DNA from: JOPF133 sp052144935
GTDB taxonomy: Bacteria > Acidobacteriota > Terriglobia > Bryobacterales > Bryobacteraceae
Length of the DNA stretch: 7,031 bases
Reading direction: 5' to 3'
Assembly (NCBI GenBank): GCA_052144935.1
Contig: JBKQPR010000009.1
Coordinates: 1-7,031 of the forward strand
Shown here: positions 1-6,112 of the stretch, piece after piece
Layout: every line of letters starts with the position of its first letter
How positions within the stretch are numbered: position 1 is the stretch's first letter
Made by a program: the position numbers and the translations under genes
Notes under the pieces: generated by a model
Told to the model about the DNA's origin: nothing
Seen by the model: only the letters and a program-made list of their open reading frames with translations
The model's database searches: none

Positions 1-1
1 G

Positions 2-267
2 GGGCTGGCCCAAGCGCCAGAGGCTGGCCCAAGCGCCAGAGGCTGGCCCAAGCGCCAGAGGCTGGCCCAAGCGCCAGAGGCTGGCCCAAGCGCCAGAGGC
101 TGGCCCAAGCGGCAGAGGCTGGCCCAAGCGCCAGAGGCTGGCCCAAGCGCCAGGGGCTGGCCCAAGCGTCAGAGGCTGGCCCAAGCGCCAGGGGCTGGCC
201 CAAGCGTCAGAGGCTGGCCCAAGCGCCAGAGGCTGGCCCAAGCGCCTAAGGCTGGCCAAAGCGCCAG
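2..267. repeat. 19-bp tandem repeat array, 14 contiguous copies
   Basis: Fourteen head-to-tail copies of a 19-bp unit (consensus AGGCTGGCCCAAGCGCCAG) run without spacers. Most copies are identical. Variants are a C-to-G change near 112, leading G for A at 154 and 192 coupled with GCGTCAG endings, a CTA ending at 246-248, and CCAAA for CCCAA in the last copy. Each unit has an inverted repeat CTGGC-(6 nt)-GCCAG, so each copy can form a 5-bp hairpin in single-stranded DNA or RNA. Because 19 is not a multiple of 3, a reading frame through it repeats only every 57 bp. All six frames are open through most of it, so openness says nothing about coding. The left end may lie outside the window. Read as a non-coding minisatellite; function unknown. 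Confidence 0.95.
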
Positions 268-386
268 GGCATGCACCCACCAGAGGGGGGATCGGTAGTG
301 CCTGAAAGTTAACTTTAGGACGCTACCCTACCGGGGGATGCGAACGGCCGCTCAAATTAATTAAGATAATAGGAGCGGAAAGTACC
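268..386. other. Intergenic leader of the cytochrome-fusion gene
   Basis: This 119-bp stretch between the 19-bp array and the gene at 387 holds no gene. It contains a perfect 12-bp palindrome AAAGTTAACTTT at 305-316, an AT-rich patch at 354-370, and a ribosome binding site AGGAG at 371-375, 11 nt before the ATG. The palindrome could be an operator-like site, but this is inference from symmetry only. No convincing -35/-10 pair was found: the TATAAT-like GATAAT at 365-370 sits too close to the ribosome binding site to be a normal -10 box for this start. Confidence 0.5.
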
Positions 387-1268
387 ATGTCGTATTTTCT
401 TGGTTGCCTCGCGCTGGCCGCGTTGCCGGCGCTTGGCCAGGCCGCGGTCGCGCCAGTGGTCATCTTCACACATTTCCAACCCCAGCCATCGCCACTGGTG
501 TTCGATTCCATACGGCGGGAGGTGGCCAGTATCATGGCCCCGCTGGGATTCCCCTTCGAATGGCGGCCGTTGGACAGCCCGCCGGACAGTGAAGGAGCCA
601 GGCAACTGGCGGTCATCACCTTCCGCGGGAACTGCAGCCCCGCAAATCTGCTGGTCCCCCTGACGATATCGGGCCCGCTCGGAATCACGCATATCTCCAG
701 CGGAGAGGTAATTCCGTTCGCGGAAGTGGACTGCGACCGCATTCGCACCTTTCTGCGGAGAAACCTGATGCGCATGGATGGGCGCCACCGCGAATCGGTC
801 TTCGGCAGGGCGATCGGTCGCGTTCTGGCGCACGAGCTATTCCACGTCTTTGCGGGAACCACGCGGCACGGCTCGGATGGGGTGGCTGAGCCGGCCTTTA
901 CGGTGGACGATCTCATGTCCGACCGGTTTCAGCTTGAGACGAGGGAATTCCGCATTCTGCGCGCGAACCTGAAGGAGGCGCGGAAGCAGAATAGCCGGAT
1001 CAGGTCTGCCCCTTCGCCGCTCGCCGGGCGATTCATATTCCAGGAGAATGGCTGTGCCCAGTGTCATGGAGCGCTCGGCGAAGGGACCCAGTCTGGGCCG
1101 GCGCTTCGCGTCGGCCACAAGCTTTTAGACGAGAAGGCATTTCACGCCAGACTGGTCAAGGGTGCGATGAGATTGTCCACCCAGGCCAATGCGCCCCGGC
1201 TTGCGGCGCCGGCTTTGGATGAAGACGAGATCGCGGATGTGCTCAGTTTCCTGAACGGCCTCGAGTGA
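387..1268 (+). CDS. Exported metallopeptidase-like domain fused to a c-type cytochrome domain
   Basis: The 293-aa protein begins with a hydrophobic signal peptide (about residues 1-20, ending ALGQAA), unusual in lacking Lys/Arg near its start. The chosen ATG has AGGAG 11 nt upstream, and no earlier in-frame ATG follows the stop at 303-305. The N-terminal domain (about 22-200) resembles a family of exported proteins I associate with Acidobacteria. It has HELFH (H149-E150-x-x-H153), then G157 and H161, so HExxHx3Gx3H, one residue longer on each side of the glycine than the metzincin HExxHxxGxxH. C83 and C116 could form a disulfide. The C-terminal domain (about 213-293) has the haem-binding motif C223-A-Q-C226-H227 and ends with a class I cytochrome c-like helix (DEDEIADVLSFL). 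The usual Met-Pro haem ligand motif reads Ala-Pro at 269-270; M261 is the nearest methionine. The site predicts a periplasmic or outer-surface haem protein with a possible zinc site. Proteolytic activity, redox partner and substrate are unknown. The gene is convergent with the permease gene and seems monocistronic. Confidence 0.85.
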   Translation: MSYFLGCLALAALPALGQAAVAPVVIFTHFQPQPSPLVFDSIRREVASIMAPLGFPFEWRPLDSPPDSEGARQLAVITFRGNCSPANLLVPLTISGPLGITHISSGEVIPFAEVDCDRIRTFLRRNLMRMDGRHRESVFGRAIGRVLAHELFHVFAGTTRHGSDGVAEPAFTVDDLMSDRFQLETREFRILRANLKEARKQNSRIRSAPSPLAGRFIFQENGCAQCHGALGEGTQSGPALRVGHKLLDEKAFHARLVKGAMRLSTQANAPRLAAPALDEDEIADVLSFLNGLE

Positions 1269-1371
1269 ACGCTCGCCATAAACTCCTGCCACTGCCAAGG
1301 CGCCAACCTCCGCCGCCGGCTGGCGAGTGCCACATCCCTGCCAGGGCAAGCCGGCCGGCGCGCCGCGTGAA
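1269..1371. other. Non-coding segment after the cytochrome-fusion gene
   Basis: About 100 bp separate the stop codon from the 70-bp repeat array. A 7-bp perfect inverted repeat, CTCGCCA at 1272-1278 and TGGCGAG at 1321-1327, encloses smaller competing stems such as CGCCA at 1301-1305. There is no run of T after any of them, so an intrinsic terminator cannot be claimed. No gene was seen. Confidence 0.4.
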
Positions 1372-1864
1372 CCTCTCGCGTGGAACCGGACGCCGCCATT
1401 CCTAAGGCCGCGATACGGGGCTGGGTGGGGCGTACTCGATCACCCCTTGCGTGGAACATGACGGCGGATTCCTAAGGCCGCGATACGGGGCTGGGTGGGG
1501 CGTACTCGATCACCCCTTGCGTGGAACATGACGCCGCCATTCCTAAGGCCGCGATACGGGGCTGGGTGGGGCGTACTCGATCACCTCTCGCGCGGAACAT
1601 GACGCCGGCATTCCTAAGGCCGCGATACCGGGCTGGGCGGGGCGATCACCTCTCGCGTGGAACTGGACGCCGGCATTCCTGAGGCCGGGCCGGCTTCTCT
1701 ACTCCGCGCGCATGGACTCCATGCGCGTGGAACCGGACGCCGACATTGCTAAGGCCGCGATACGGGGCTGGGCGGGGCGTACTCGATCACCTCTCGCGTG
1801 GAACCGGACGCCGGCATTCCTGAGGCCGGGCCGGCTTCTCTACTCCGCCCGCATGGACTCCATG
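1372..1864. repeat. Seven-copy degenerate array of ~65-75-bp units overlapping the permease gene end
   Basis: Units begin CCTCTCGCG or CCCCTTGCG and run 1372-1442, 1443-1512, 1513-1583, 1584-1648, 1649-1723, 1724-1789 and 1790-1864. Units 1-3 share an identical 47-bp core (for example 1398-1444). Unit 4 lacks 6 bp near its end. Units 5 and 7 share only their first half with the others; their second half is the 3' end of the permease gene. They match each other at 73 of 75 positions, 141 bp apart. The copy at 1700-1723 repeats the last codons of the gene (reading MESMRAE then TAG on the minus strand); the copy at 1790-1864 contains the real stop at 1840. The pattern suggests successive tandem duplications, one of which took in the gene end. 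No open frame with coding character was seen inside it. Confidence 0.9.
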
Positions 1865-4227
1865 GGATCGATGGCCGCGGCGCGCCGCGCGGGAACCAGC
1901 GCCGCCAACGTAGAGACCGCCGCCAGCAGGGCCGCGGCGAATACCAGGCTCAACCCATCCAGCGGGCTGACGCCGAAGATCAAATTGCGGAATACCGGCT
2001 GCAGCACCACCGTGAGGCCCGCGCCAATCGCAATGCCCGCCGCGATCAAGCGTCCCGCGCTCGCCACCACCGAGCCGGCAATCTGGCCCGGCGCCGCGCC
2101 CAGCGCGATCCGCACCCCCATCTCGCGCCGCCGCGAGTTGACAATCTGGGTGACCAGCCCGTAGAGTCCCACGGCGGCGAGGGTCATGGCGGCCAGCGCG
2201 AAAAGAGCCAGAAGCTGCGCATTCGAGCGCGGCCGGTCGAGCGTGGCATCGAGCGCTTCGTCGAGGGTCTGGACGCCGAAAATCGCCCGCCCCGGCGCGA
2301 CGTTTTGCACCACCTGGCGGATCGAATTCATGACGCCATGCGGATCGCCCGCAGTGCGCACCAGGTACTCCGGGTCGGGCCAGTTCCCACCCCCCGCGCA
2401 AGCGTAGACATAAGGATAAGCCGGAGCGGCCAGCGAATCCTCTTTCATGTCGCCAATGACTCCAACAATCTCCCACGGCGGCACGCCGTACCCCCCGAAG
2501 CCTACGTGCCGGCCGATCAGGTTCTGGCCCCGCCCATAGACTTCCACGAAGCGGCGGTTGACCATCATCCTGGGTCCACTGGGCGGCGCGTTGGCTCTCA
2601 GCTCCGGGCACCAGCTTCCGCCTAACAGCGGGGCTTGCAGCGCCCGCAAATAGCCCGGACTTACCAACCGGTAGCCCGTGGGCATGTTGCCGGTCTCTTC
2701 GGTGGCCGCCGCGCCTTCGAGCGTAATGTTGTTGCGCAGCGTGGCGCCGGAGGCCGGCAGGAAGTTGGTCATGCCCGCGGCTTCCACGCCGGGGATGCGC
2801 TCCAGGCCAGCGATGAGCTGTTCCTGCATGCGCCCAAGCATGGCGCGATCTTCGGCCCAGCCGGCGCCCACATGGAACACGAGAGTATCCGAAGAATTGA
2901 AGCCCATCTCCACGTGGCTCAAATTGTAGAAGCTGCGCAGCAGCAGGCCCGCGCTGGCCAGCAGCAGCATGGTCACAGCGACTTGCCCGCCGATCAGCGC
3001 GCGCTGCAGCCGCTGCCGGTGGCCTGCCACTCCGCGGCCGGCGCGAATCAGCGTGCCCGCGTTTCCCGCGCGGGTGGCGCGCATGGCCGGCAGCAGGCCG
3101 AACGCCACCGCGCCCACGAGGCTGGCCGCCATCGCGAAGACCAGCCCGCGCCAGTCGATGGCCAGCTCGGCCATGCGCGGCGTATCGGCGAACAGCTTCG
3201 CCAGCAGGCTCATGGAGAACCGCGCCAGACCGTAGCCGCAAACGGCGCCCGCGGCCGCGATCCAGGCGATCTCCCGCATCACCGAAGCCACCACCTGCGC
3301 CTGCGTAGCGCCGAGGGAGGCGCGGATGGCCAGCTCTCGCTCGCGTTCCTTGAGTTGCGCCAGCACCAGGCTGGCCACGTTGCTCACCGTGATGAGCAGC
3401 AGCAGCGCCACCGCGCCGAATAACAGCACCAGCGGCTTGCGGGCATCGCCCACGCGGGCTTCCTTGAAATCGCCCACCACCGCCGACCAGCCTTGGTCGG
3501 TTTTCGGATATTGTTCGCCCAAGGCGTTTTCGACGCTCGCCAGGTCGGCCTGCGCCTGCCGGAAGGTCACTCCGGGCTTCATCCGCCCCACCCCGGAATA
3601 GAACCGCGCCCCCCGCTCCCGCATCAGGAAAGGCTGCAATTGCGCGGGCAGCCACACGTCGATGGCCGCGCTGGTGAAGGCCTTGGGCATGACTCCCACG
3701 ATGCTGTAACCTTGGCCCGCGACGATCAGGCGCCGGCTGGTAATCCGCGGATCGAGGCCATAGCGGCGCACCCAGAGACCATAGCTGATTACGGCCGCCA
3801 GTGGTCCGCCGGCGATTTCTTCTTCGGGCATGAAGGTGCGGCCCACCAGGGCCGGCATGCCGAAGACATCGAAGTAGCGCGCGGCCACGCGGCGGCCACC
3901 CAGGCGCTGCGGCTGCGACATGCTGGTATCGGTGACGTTTTCGGAATAGCTGCCGCTGATGGCCTGGAACGTCCGGCTCATGCGGCTCCATTCCACAATG
4001 CGCACCGGCGCCATGAGGCTTTCCTTCTGACTCTTGGCCGCGCTGGCCTCCATCACCGTGACCAATTCCGAGGGGCGCGGAAAGGGCAGCGGCTGCAAAA
4101 GCACAGTGTTGACCACGGAGAACAGCGCCGTGTTGACGCCGATGCCCAAGGTCAACAGAACCAAGACTGTGAGCGCAAACACAGGCCGGCGGCTGAGCGA
4201 GCGAAGGGCGAACTTCCAGTGCCTCAT
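1840..4227 (-). CDS. ADOP-type orphan ABC transporter permease (MacB/FtsX fold, duplicated)
   Basis: This 795-aa inner-membrane protein carries two MacB/FtsX-type permease halves in one chain. Half one has a transmembrane helix at about 17-40, a MacB-like periplasmic domain (about 50-255, with IVEWSRMS and GMPALVGRTF-type segments), and three helices near 266-290, 316-343 and 358-380. Half two has a helix near 410-430, a second periplasmic domain (about 435-660), and helices near 672-694, 716-742 and 757-779. Two FtsX signatures follow cytoplasmic turns: ERELAIRASLGA (296-307) and RREMGVRIALGA (700-711). This matches the acidobacterial duplicated orphan permease family, whose genes rarely sit beside an ABC ATPase gene; none is seen here. 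MacB-type proteins usually work by mechanotransmission with an ATPase; its partner and cargo are unknown. The start has GGGAGG on the minus strand (4233-4238), 5 nt away. The gene is divergent from the DUF3300 gene and its 3' end lies inside a repeat array. Confidence 0.93.
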   Translation of the reverse strand: MRHWKFALRSLSRRPVFALTVLVLLTLGIGVNTALFSVVNTVLLQPLPFPRPSELVTVMEASAAKSQKESLMAPVRIVEWSRMSRTFQAISGSYSENVTDTSMSQPQRLGGRRVAARYFDVFGMPALVGRTFMPEEEIAGGPLAAVISYGLWVRRYGLDPRITSRRLIVAGQGYSIVGVMPKAFTSAAIDVWLPAQLQPFLMRERGARFYSGVGRMKPGVTFRQAQADLASVENALGEQYPKTDQGWSAVVGDFKEARVGDARKPLVLLFGAVALLLLITVSNVASLVLAQLKERERELAIRASLGATQAQVVASVMREIAWIAAAGAVCGYGLARFSMSLLAKLFADTPRMAELAIDWRGLVFAMAASLVGAVAFGLLPAMRATRAGNAGTLIRAGRGVAGHRQRLQRALIGGQVAVTMLLLASAGLLLRSFYNLSHVEMGFNSSDTLVFHVGAGWAEDRAMLGRMQEQLIAGLERIPGVEAAGMTNFLPASGATLRNNITLEGAAATEETGNMPTGYRLVSPGYLRALQAPLLGGSWCPELRANAPPSGPRMMVNRRFVEVYGRGQNLIGRHVGFGGYGVPPWEIVGVIGDMKEDSLAAPAYPYVYACAGGGNWPDPEYLVRTAGDPHGVMNSIRQVVQNVAPGRAIFGVQTLDEALDATLDRPRSNAQLLALFALAAMTLAAVGLYGLVTQIVNSRRREMGVRIALGAAPGQIAGSVVASAGRLIAAGIAIGAGLTVVLQPVFRNLIFGVSPLDGLSLVFAAALLAAVSTLAALVPARRAAAIDPMESMRAE

Positions 4228-4390
4228 GGAGACCTCCCGGAGATGGTTGAAAGCGTTGGACGGATGTCAGCCGGGTCAGTTAGCCAGGGTGGTCCAAAGC
4301 CGGTACGTGCGGAACAGCACCTTTGGCCGTGTCCCAAGATACAGGAGTCCCGGCGGCAGTCCGGTACGTCCAAGTTGGTGGAGGCGTAAA
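4228..4390. promoter_or_regulatory. Divergent intergenic region between permease and DUF3300 genes
   Basis: This 163-bp gap separates the two divergent start codons, so it should carry promoters for both. It contains both ribosome binding sites (minus strand at 4233-4238, plus strand at 4380-4384). A 9-bp direct repeat CCGGTACGT occurs at 4300-4308 and 4361-4369, and an inverted pair CCAAAG (4294-4299) and CTTTGG (4321-4326) lies near the first copy. These could be regulator-binding sites. No well-spaced sigma-70 -35/-10 pair stood out on either strand, which is common for GC-rich genomes read by eye. Confidence 0.5.
4380..4384 (+). promoter_or_regulatory. Ribosome binding site fixing the DUF3300 start
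   Basis: GGAGG lies 6 nt before the ATG at 4391. It decides the start, because the reading frame stays open back to an ATG at 4034 inside the opposite-strand permease gene. The sequence from 4391 encodes a clean signal peptide, whereas the upstream extension does not look like protein-coding sequence. Confidence 0.85.
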
Positions 4391-5854
4391 ATGATGACCC
4401 GCGCCGAGTCGAAAATTCGCAAGGCAGGCGCAATGCTCCCGGTTGCGCTGTTCCTTCTGTTACCCGTAGCTTTTGCTCAGGACGCGGCGGGTCCTCCTGC
4501 TTTGCCGCCCGGCCCACAACAGGCCGCGCCGTTACTGTCGCCCGACCAGTTGGACAACCTGGTCGCGCCGGTGGCGCTTTATCCCGATCCATTGCTCGGT
4601 CAGGTGCTGGCTGCCAGCACGTATCCGCTGGAGATTGTCGAAGTGAAGCAATGGCTTTCGCAGAATAGGAATCTTCAAGGCGCCCAACTGATGGACGCGG
4701 CCCGGCAACAGAACTGGGACCCCAGCGTCCAGGCGCTGGTGGCATTTCCGGATGCGCTGAATCTGCTGGGCAACGATATCCGATGGACTACCGACCTTGG
4801 GAACGCCTTCCTGGCCCAGCAGGCCGATGTCATGGCCGCGGTGCAGACAATGAGGGCGCGAGCCCGGGCGAACGGCAGGCTGGCGACGACGGCGCAACAA
4901 GTGGTCACCACGGACAACCAAAACGGCCAAAGCGCCATCGAGATCCAGCCGGCCAATCCGCAGGTGATCTACGTTCCGGTCTACCAGCCTCAGTACGTTT
5001 ACGGGCCTCCGGTGTGGGGCGCGTACCCCGACCTGTGGTACCCGCCGGGCTACGGATTCGGCTTTGGTTTCGGCTGGGGTCCCGGCATCTATATCGGCGG
5101 GCTTTTCCCGGGCTGGGGAGGCTGGGGAGGTTGGGGCTGGGGACTTGGATGGTTCGGCGGCGGCGGTTTGTATGTCAACACGGGATTCTTCAATCGATAT
5201 GGGTTCCGCGGCGGATATGGGGGCGGATTTGGGGCTCTAGGCGTCGGCGGACGCGCGGCGTGGGCGTTTAATGCAAGCCATAGAATGGGCGTTCCCTATT
5301 CCAGCGCGGCAGTGGCGGCCCGCTACGGCTCGAGCCGGTATGCTGCCGGCGCAAGGAGTGGCGGCCAGTTCAGTGGCGCCAATCGGGCGGGCATGGCCGG
5401 ATCGGGCCGGGGCGCTGGGGTTGCTGGAACGAATGGCAGCGGATGGCGCCAGTTCGGTAGCGGCGCTAGCGGCAACCGGGCGGCAACCAATAGTTATGCC
5501 GGCTCCTCCCGGCAGGCATCGCCGAATTCTGGCGCGCGCTCCGCATCGCCGGGCTACGGGGCTCAGAGTTACCGCGGGTCTAACTCCGCGCAGGGTTACC
5601 GCGGTGCGCCTTCGTACTCGGCGCCGCGGGGTCAGAGTTACTCCGCTCCGCGGGGTCAGAGTTATTCCGCTCCGCGATCGTACTCCGCGCCCCGTGGCCA
5701 GAGTTATTCCGCGCCGCGCTCTTCGGGCGGAGGCTTCTCGGGAGGTCATTCGGCGGTCTCGGGCGGTGGCGGGCATGCAGGCGGTGGCGGTGGCGGGCAT
5801 GCAGGCGGCGGCGGTGGCGGGCATGCAGGCGGCGGTGGCGGGCATCGCCGGTAG
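4391..5854 (+). CDS. DUF3300 family exported protein with low-complexity C-terminal tail
   Basis: The 487-aa precursor has a typical signal peptide: a basic N-region (K8, R10, K11), a hydrophobic core at 15-28, and likely cleavage after AFA at 29. Residues about 48-205 match DUF3300: LSPDQLDNLVAPVALYPDPL, then TYPLEIVEVKQWL, NWDPSVQALVAFP, DLGNAFLAQQADVM and NPQVIYVPVYQPQYVYGPPV. The function of this family is unknown; E. coli YacH belongs to it. From about 207 the chain becomes low-complexity: Trp/Tyr/Phe/Gly-rich (214-280), then Ser/Gly/Arg/Ala-rich, then SYSAPRGQ repeats (408-443), then Gly-His repeats to the end (458-487, finishing GHRR). The tail resembles a flexible or surface-adhesive segment; metal binding by its histidines is possible but unproven. 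An alternative ATG at 4394 would shorten it by one residue. The gene stands alone on its strand between a divergent and a convergent neighbour. Confidence 0.92.
   Translation: MMTRAESKIRKAGAMLPVALFLLLPVAFAQDAAGPPALPPGPQQAAPLLSPDQLDNLVAPVALYPDPLLGQVLAASTYPLEIVEVKQWLSQNRNLQGAQLMDAARQQNWDPSVQALVAFPDALNLLGNDIRWTTDLGNAFLAQQADVMAAVQTMRARARANGRLATTAQQVVTTDNQNGQSAIEIQPANPQVIYVPVYQPQYVYGPPVWGAYPDLWYPPGYGFGFGFGWGPGIYIGGLFPGWGGWGGWGWGLGWFGGGGLYVNTGFFNRYGFRGGYGGGFGALGVGGRAAWAFNASHRMGVPYSSAAVAARYGSSRYAAGARSGGQFSGANRAGMAGSGRGAGVAGTNGSGWRQFGSGASGNRAATNSYAGSSRQASPNSGARSASPGYGAQSYRGSNSAQGYRGAPSYSAPRGQSYSAPRGQSYSAPRSYSAPRGQSYSAPRSSGGGFSGGHSAVSGGGGHAGGGGGGHAGGGGGGHAGGGGGHRR
5612..5719 (+). repeat. In-frame SYSAPR(GQ) codon repeats
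   Basis: Five in-frame repeats inside the DUF3300 gene (residues 408-443) have lengths 24, 24, 18, 24 and 18 nt and encode SYSAPRGQ, SYSAPRGQ, SYSAPR, SYSAPRGQ and SYSAPR. Synonymous codons differ between copies (TCG/AGT, TAC/TAT, GCG/GCT). This means the copies have diverged at the DNA level while the peptide stayed constant, which suggests selection for the peptide rather than fresh slippage. Confidence 0.92.
5762..5848 (+). repeat. In-frame Gly-His codon repeats
   Basis: Near the end of the DUF3300 gene a unit of GGC/GGT glycine codons followed by GGG CAT GCA repeats as an 18-nt copy (5762-5779) and two 24-nt copies (5780-5803, 5804-5827). A final partial copy ends GGG CAT before CGC CGG TAG. 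Encoded peptides are GGGGHA, GGGGGGHA, GGGGGGHA and GGGGGH. The block probably changes length easily by replication slippage in steps that keep the frame only if they are multiples of 3. Confidence 0.92.
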
Positions 5855-6112
5855 ATGAGCGCGTTCACCGCGGAGCGAGAGACCAGGCCGGGTCGGCCGG
5901 GTCAATGACGCAAGTAAACGCGGGCCGCGCAAGTCCGTTCGCTGGCATCGCTGCGAAACGCGGGAAGGGCCTTCCAGATGGCGAGCGTACACGGCACAGA
6001 GGCGCCGCATAGCGCCGCATAAGACGAAACCTCTCGGTGGGACTAACGTTTTAGATAGTCTCGCCCGGACGGCAAATACTTACGCGGGTGCGGCGTGCTG
6101 TCGGCCCGCGAG
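5855..6112. other. Convergent intergenic region, no gene seen
   Basis: These 258 bp lie between the converging ends of the DUF3300 and M48-like genes. They contain small symmetric elements: GGCCG-GGT-CGGCC near 5886-5898, GGAAGG-G-CCTTCC at 5963-5975, a perfect tandem 10-bp repeat GCGCCGCATA at 6002-6021, and a stem-loop at 6036-6065. An ATG directly abuts the DUF3300 stop codon at 5855, but its frame closes after 17 codons and has no coding features. Confidence 0.5.
6036..6065 (+). terminator. Candidate transcript-end stem-loop after DUF3300 gene
   Basis: GGTGGGACTA (6036-6045) can pair with TAGTCTCGCC (6056-6065) over ten base pairs including two G-U wobbles, with a 10-nt loop. The wobbles are only available in the plus-strand RNA, so the structure favours the DUF3300 transcript. 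There is no following U-run, so intrinsic termination is uncertain. It may only protect a 3' end or have no role. Confidence 0.3.

Noticed and set aside
1..249. C-terminal repeat tail of a gene entering from the left (a frame open from the left edge to a TAA at 247-249)
   Set aside because: All six frames stay open through most of the repeat because the unit has no stop triplets, so openness is not evidence. It cannot be excluded without the sequence to the left.
2..267. CRISPR array
   Set aside because: The 19-bp units are contiguous with no unique spacers, and no cas genes are nearby.
361..370. A -10 promoter box (GATAAT) for the cytochrome-fusion gene
   Set aside because: It directly abuts the ribosome binding site, so transcription would start inside or after it, and no -35 box lies at the right distance.
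1372..1864. CRISPR array or insertion sequence
   Set aside because: Units are directly adjacent with no spacers, no transposase frame is present, and there are no terminal inverted repeats with target duplications.
1712..2164. Plus-strand frame of 150 codons spanning the repeat array and permease end
   Set aside because: It is mostly antisense to conserved permease codons and has no domain or ribosome binding site of note.
1787..3991. Long minus-strand open frame of 734 codons overlapping the permease gene
   Set aside because: It lies in another frame of the permease gene, is extremely rich in Arg, Gly and Ala without domains, and is explained by high GC at third positions.
4034..4390. Upstream extension of the DUF3300 reading frame
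   Set aside because: It overlaps the opposite-strand permease gene, has no recognisable protein features, and would bury the signal peptide. The ribosome binding site at 4380-4384 supports the start at 4391.
5237..6010. Arg-rich minus-strand frame of 257 codons opposite the DUF3300 tail
   Set aside because: It mirrors the Gly/His and SYSAPRGQ codon repeats on the other strand, so its repeats are by-products. It has no domain and no credible start.
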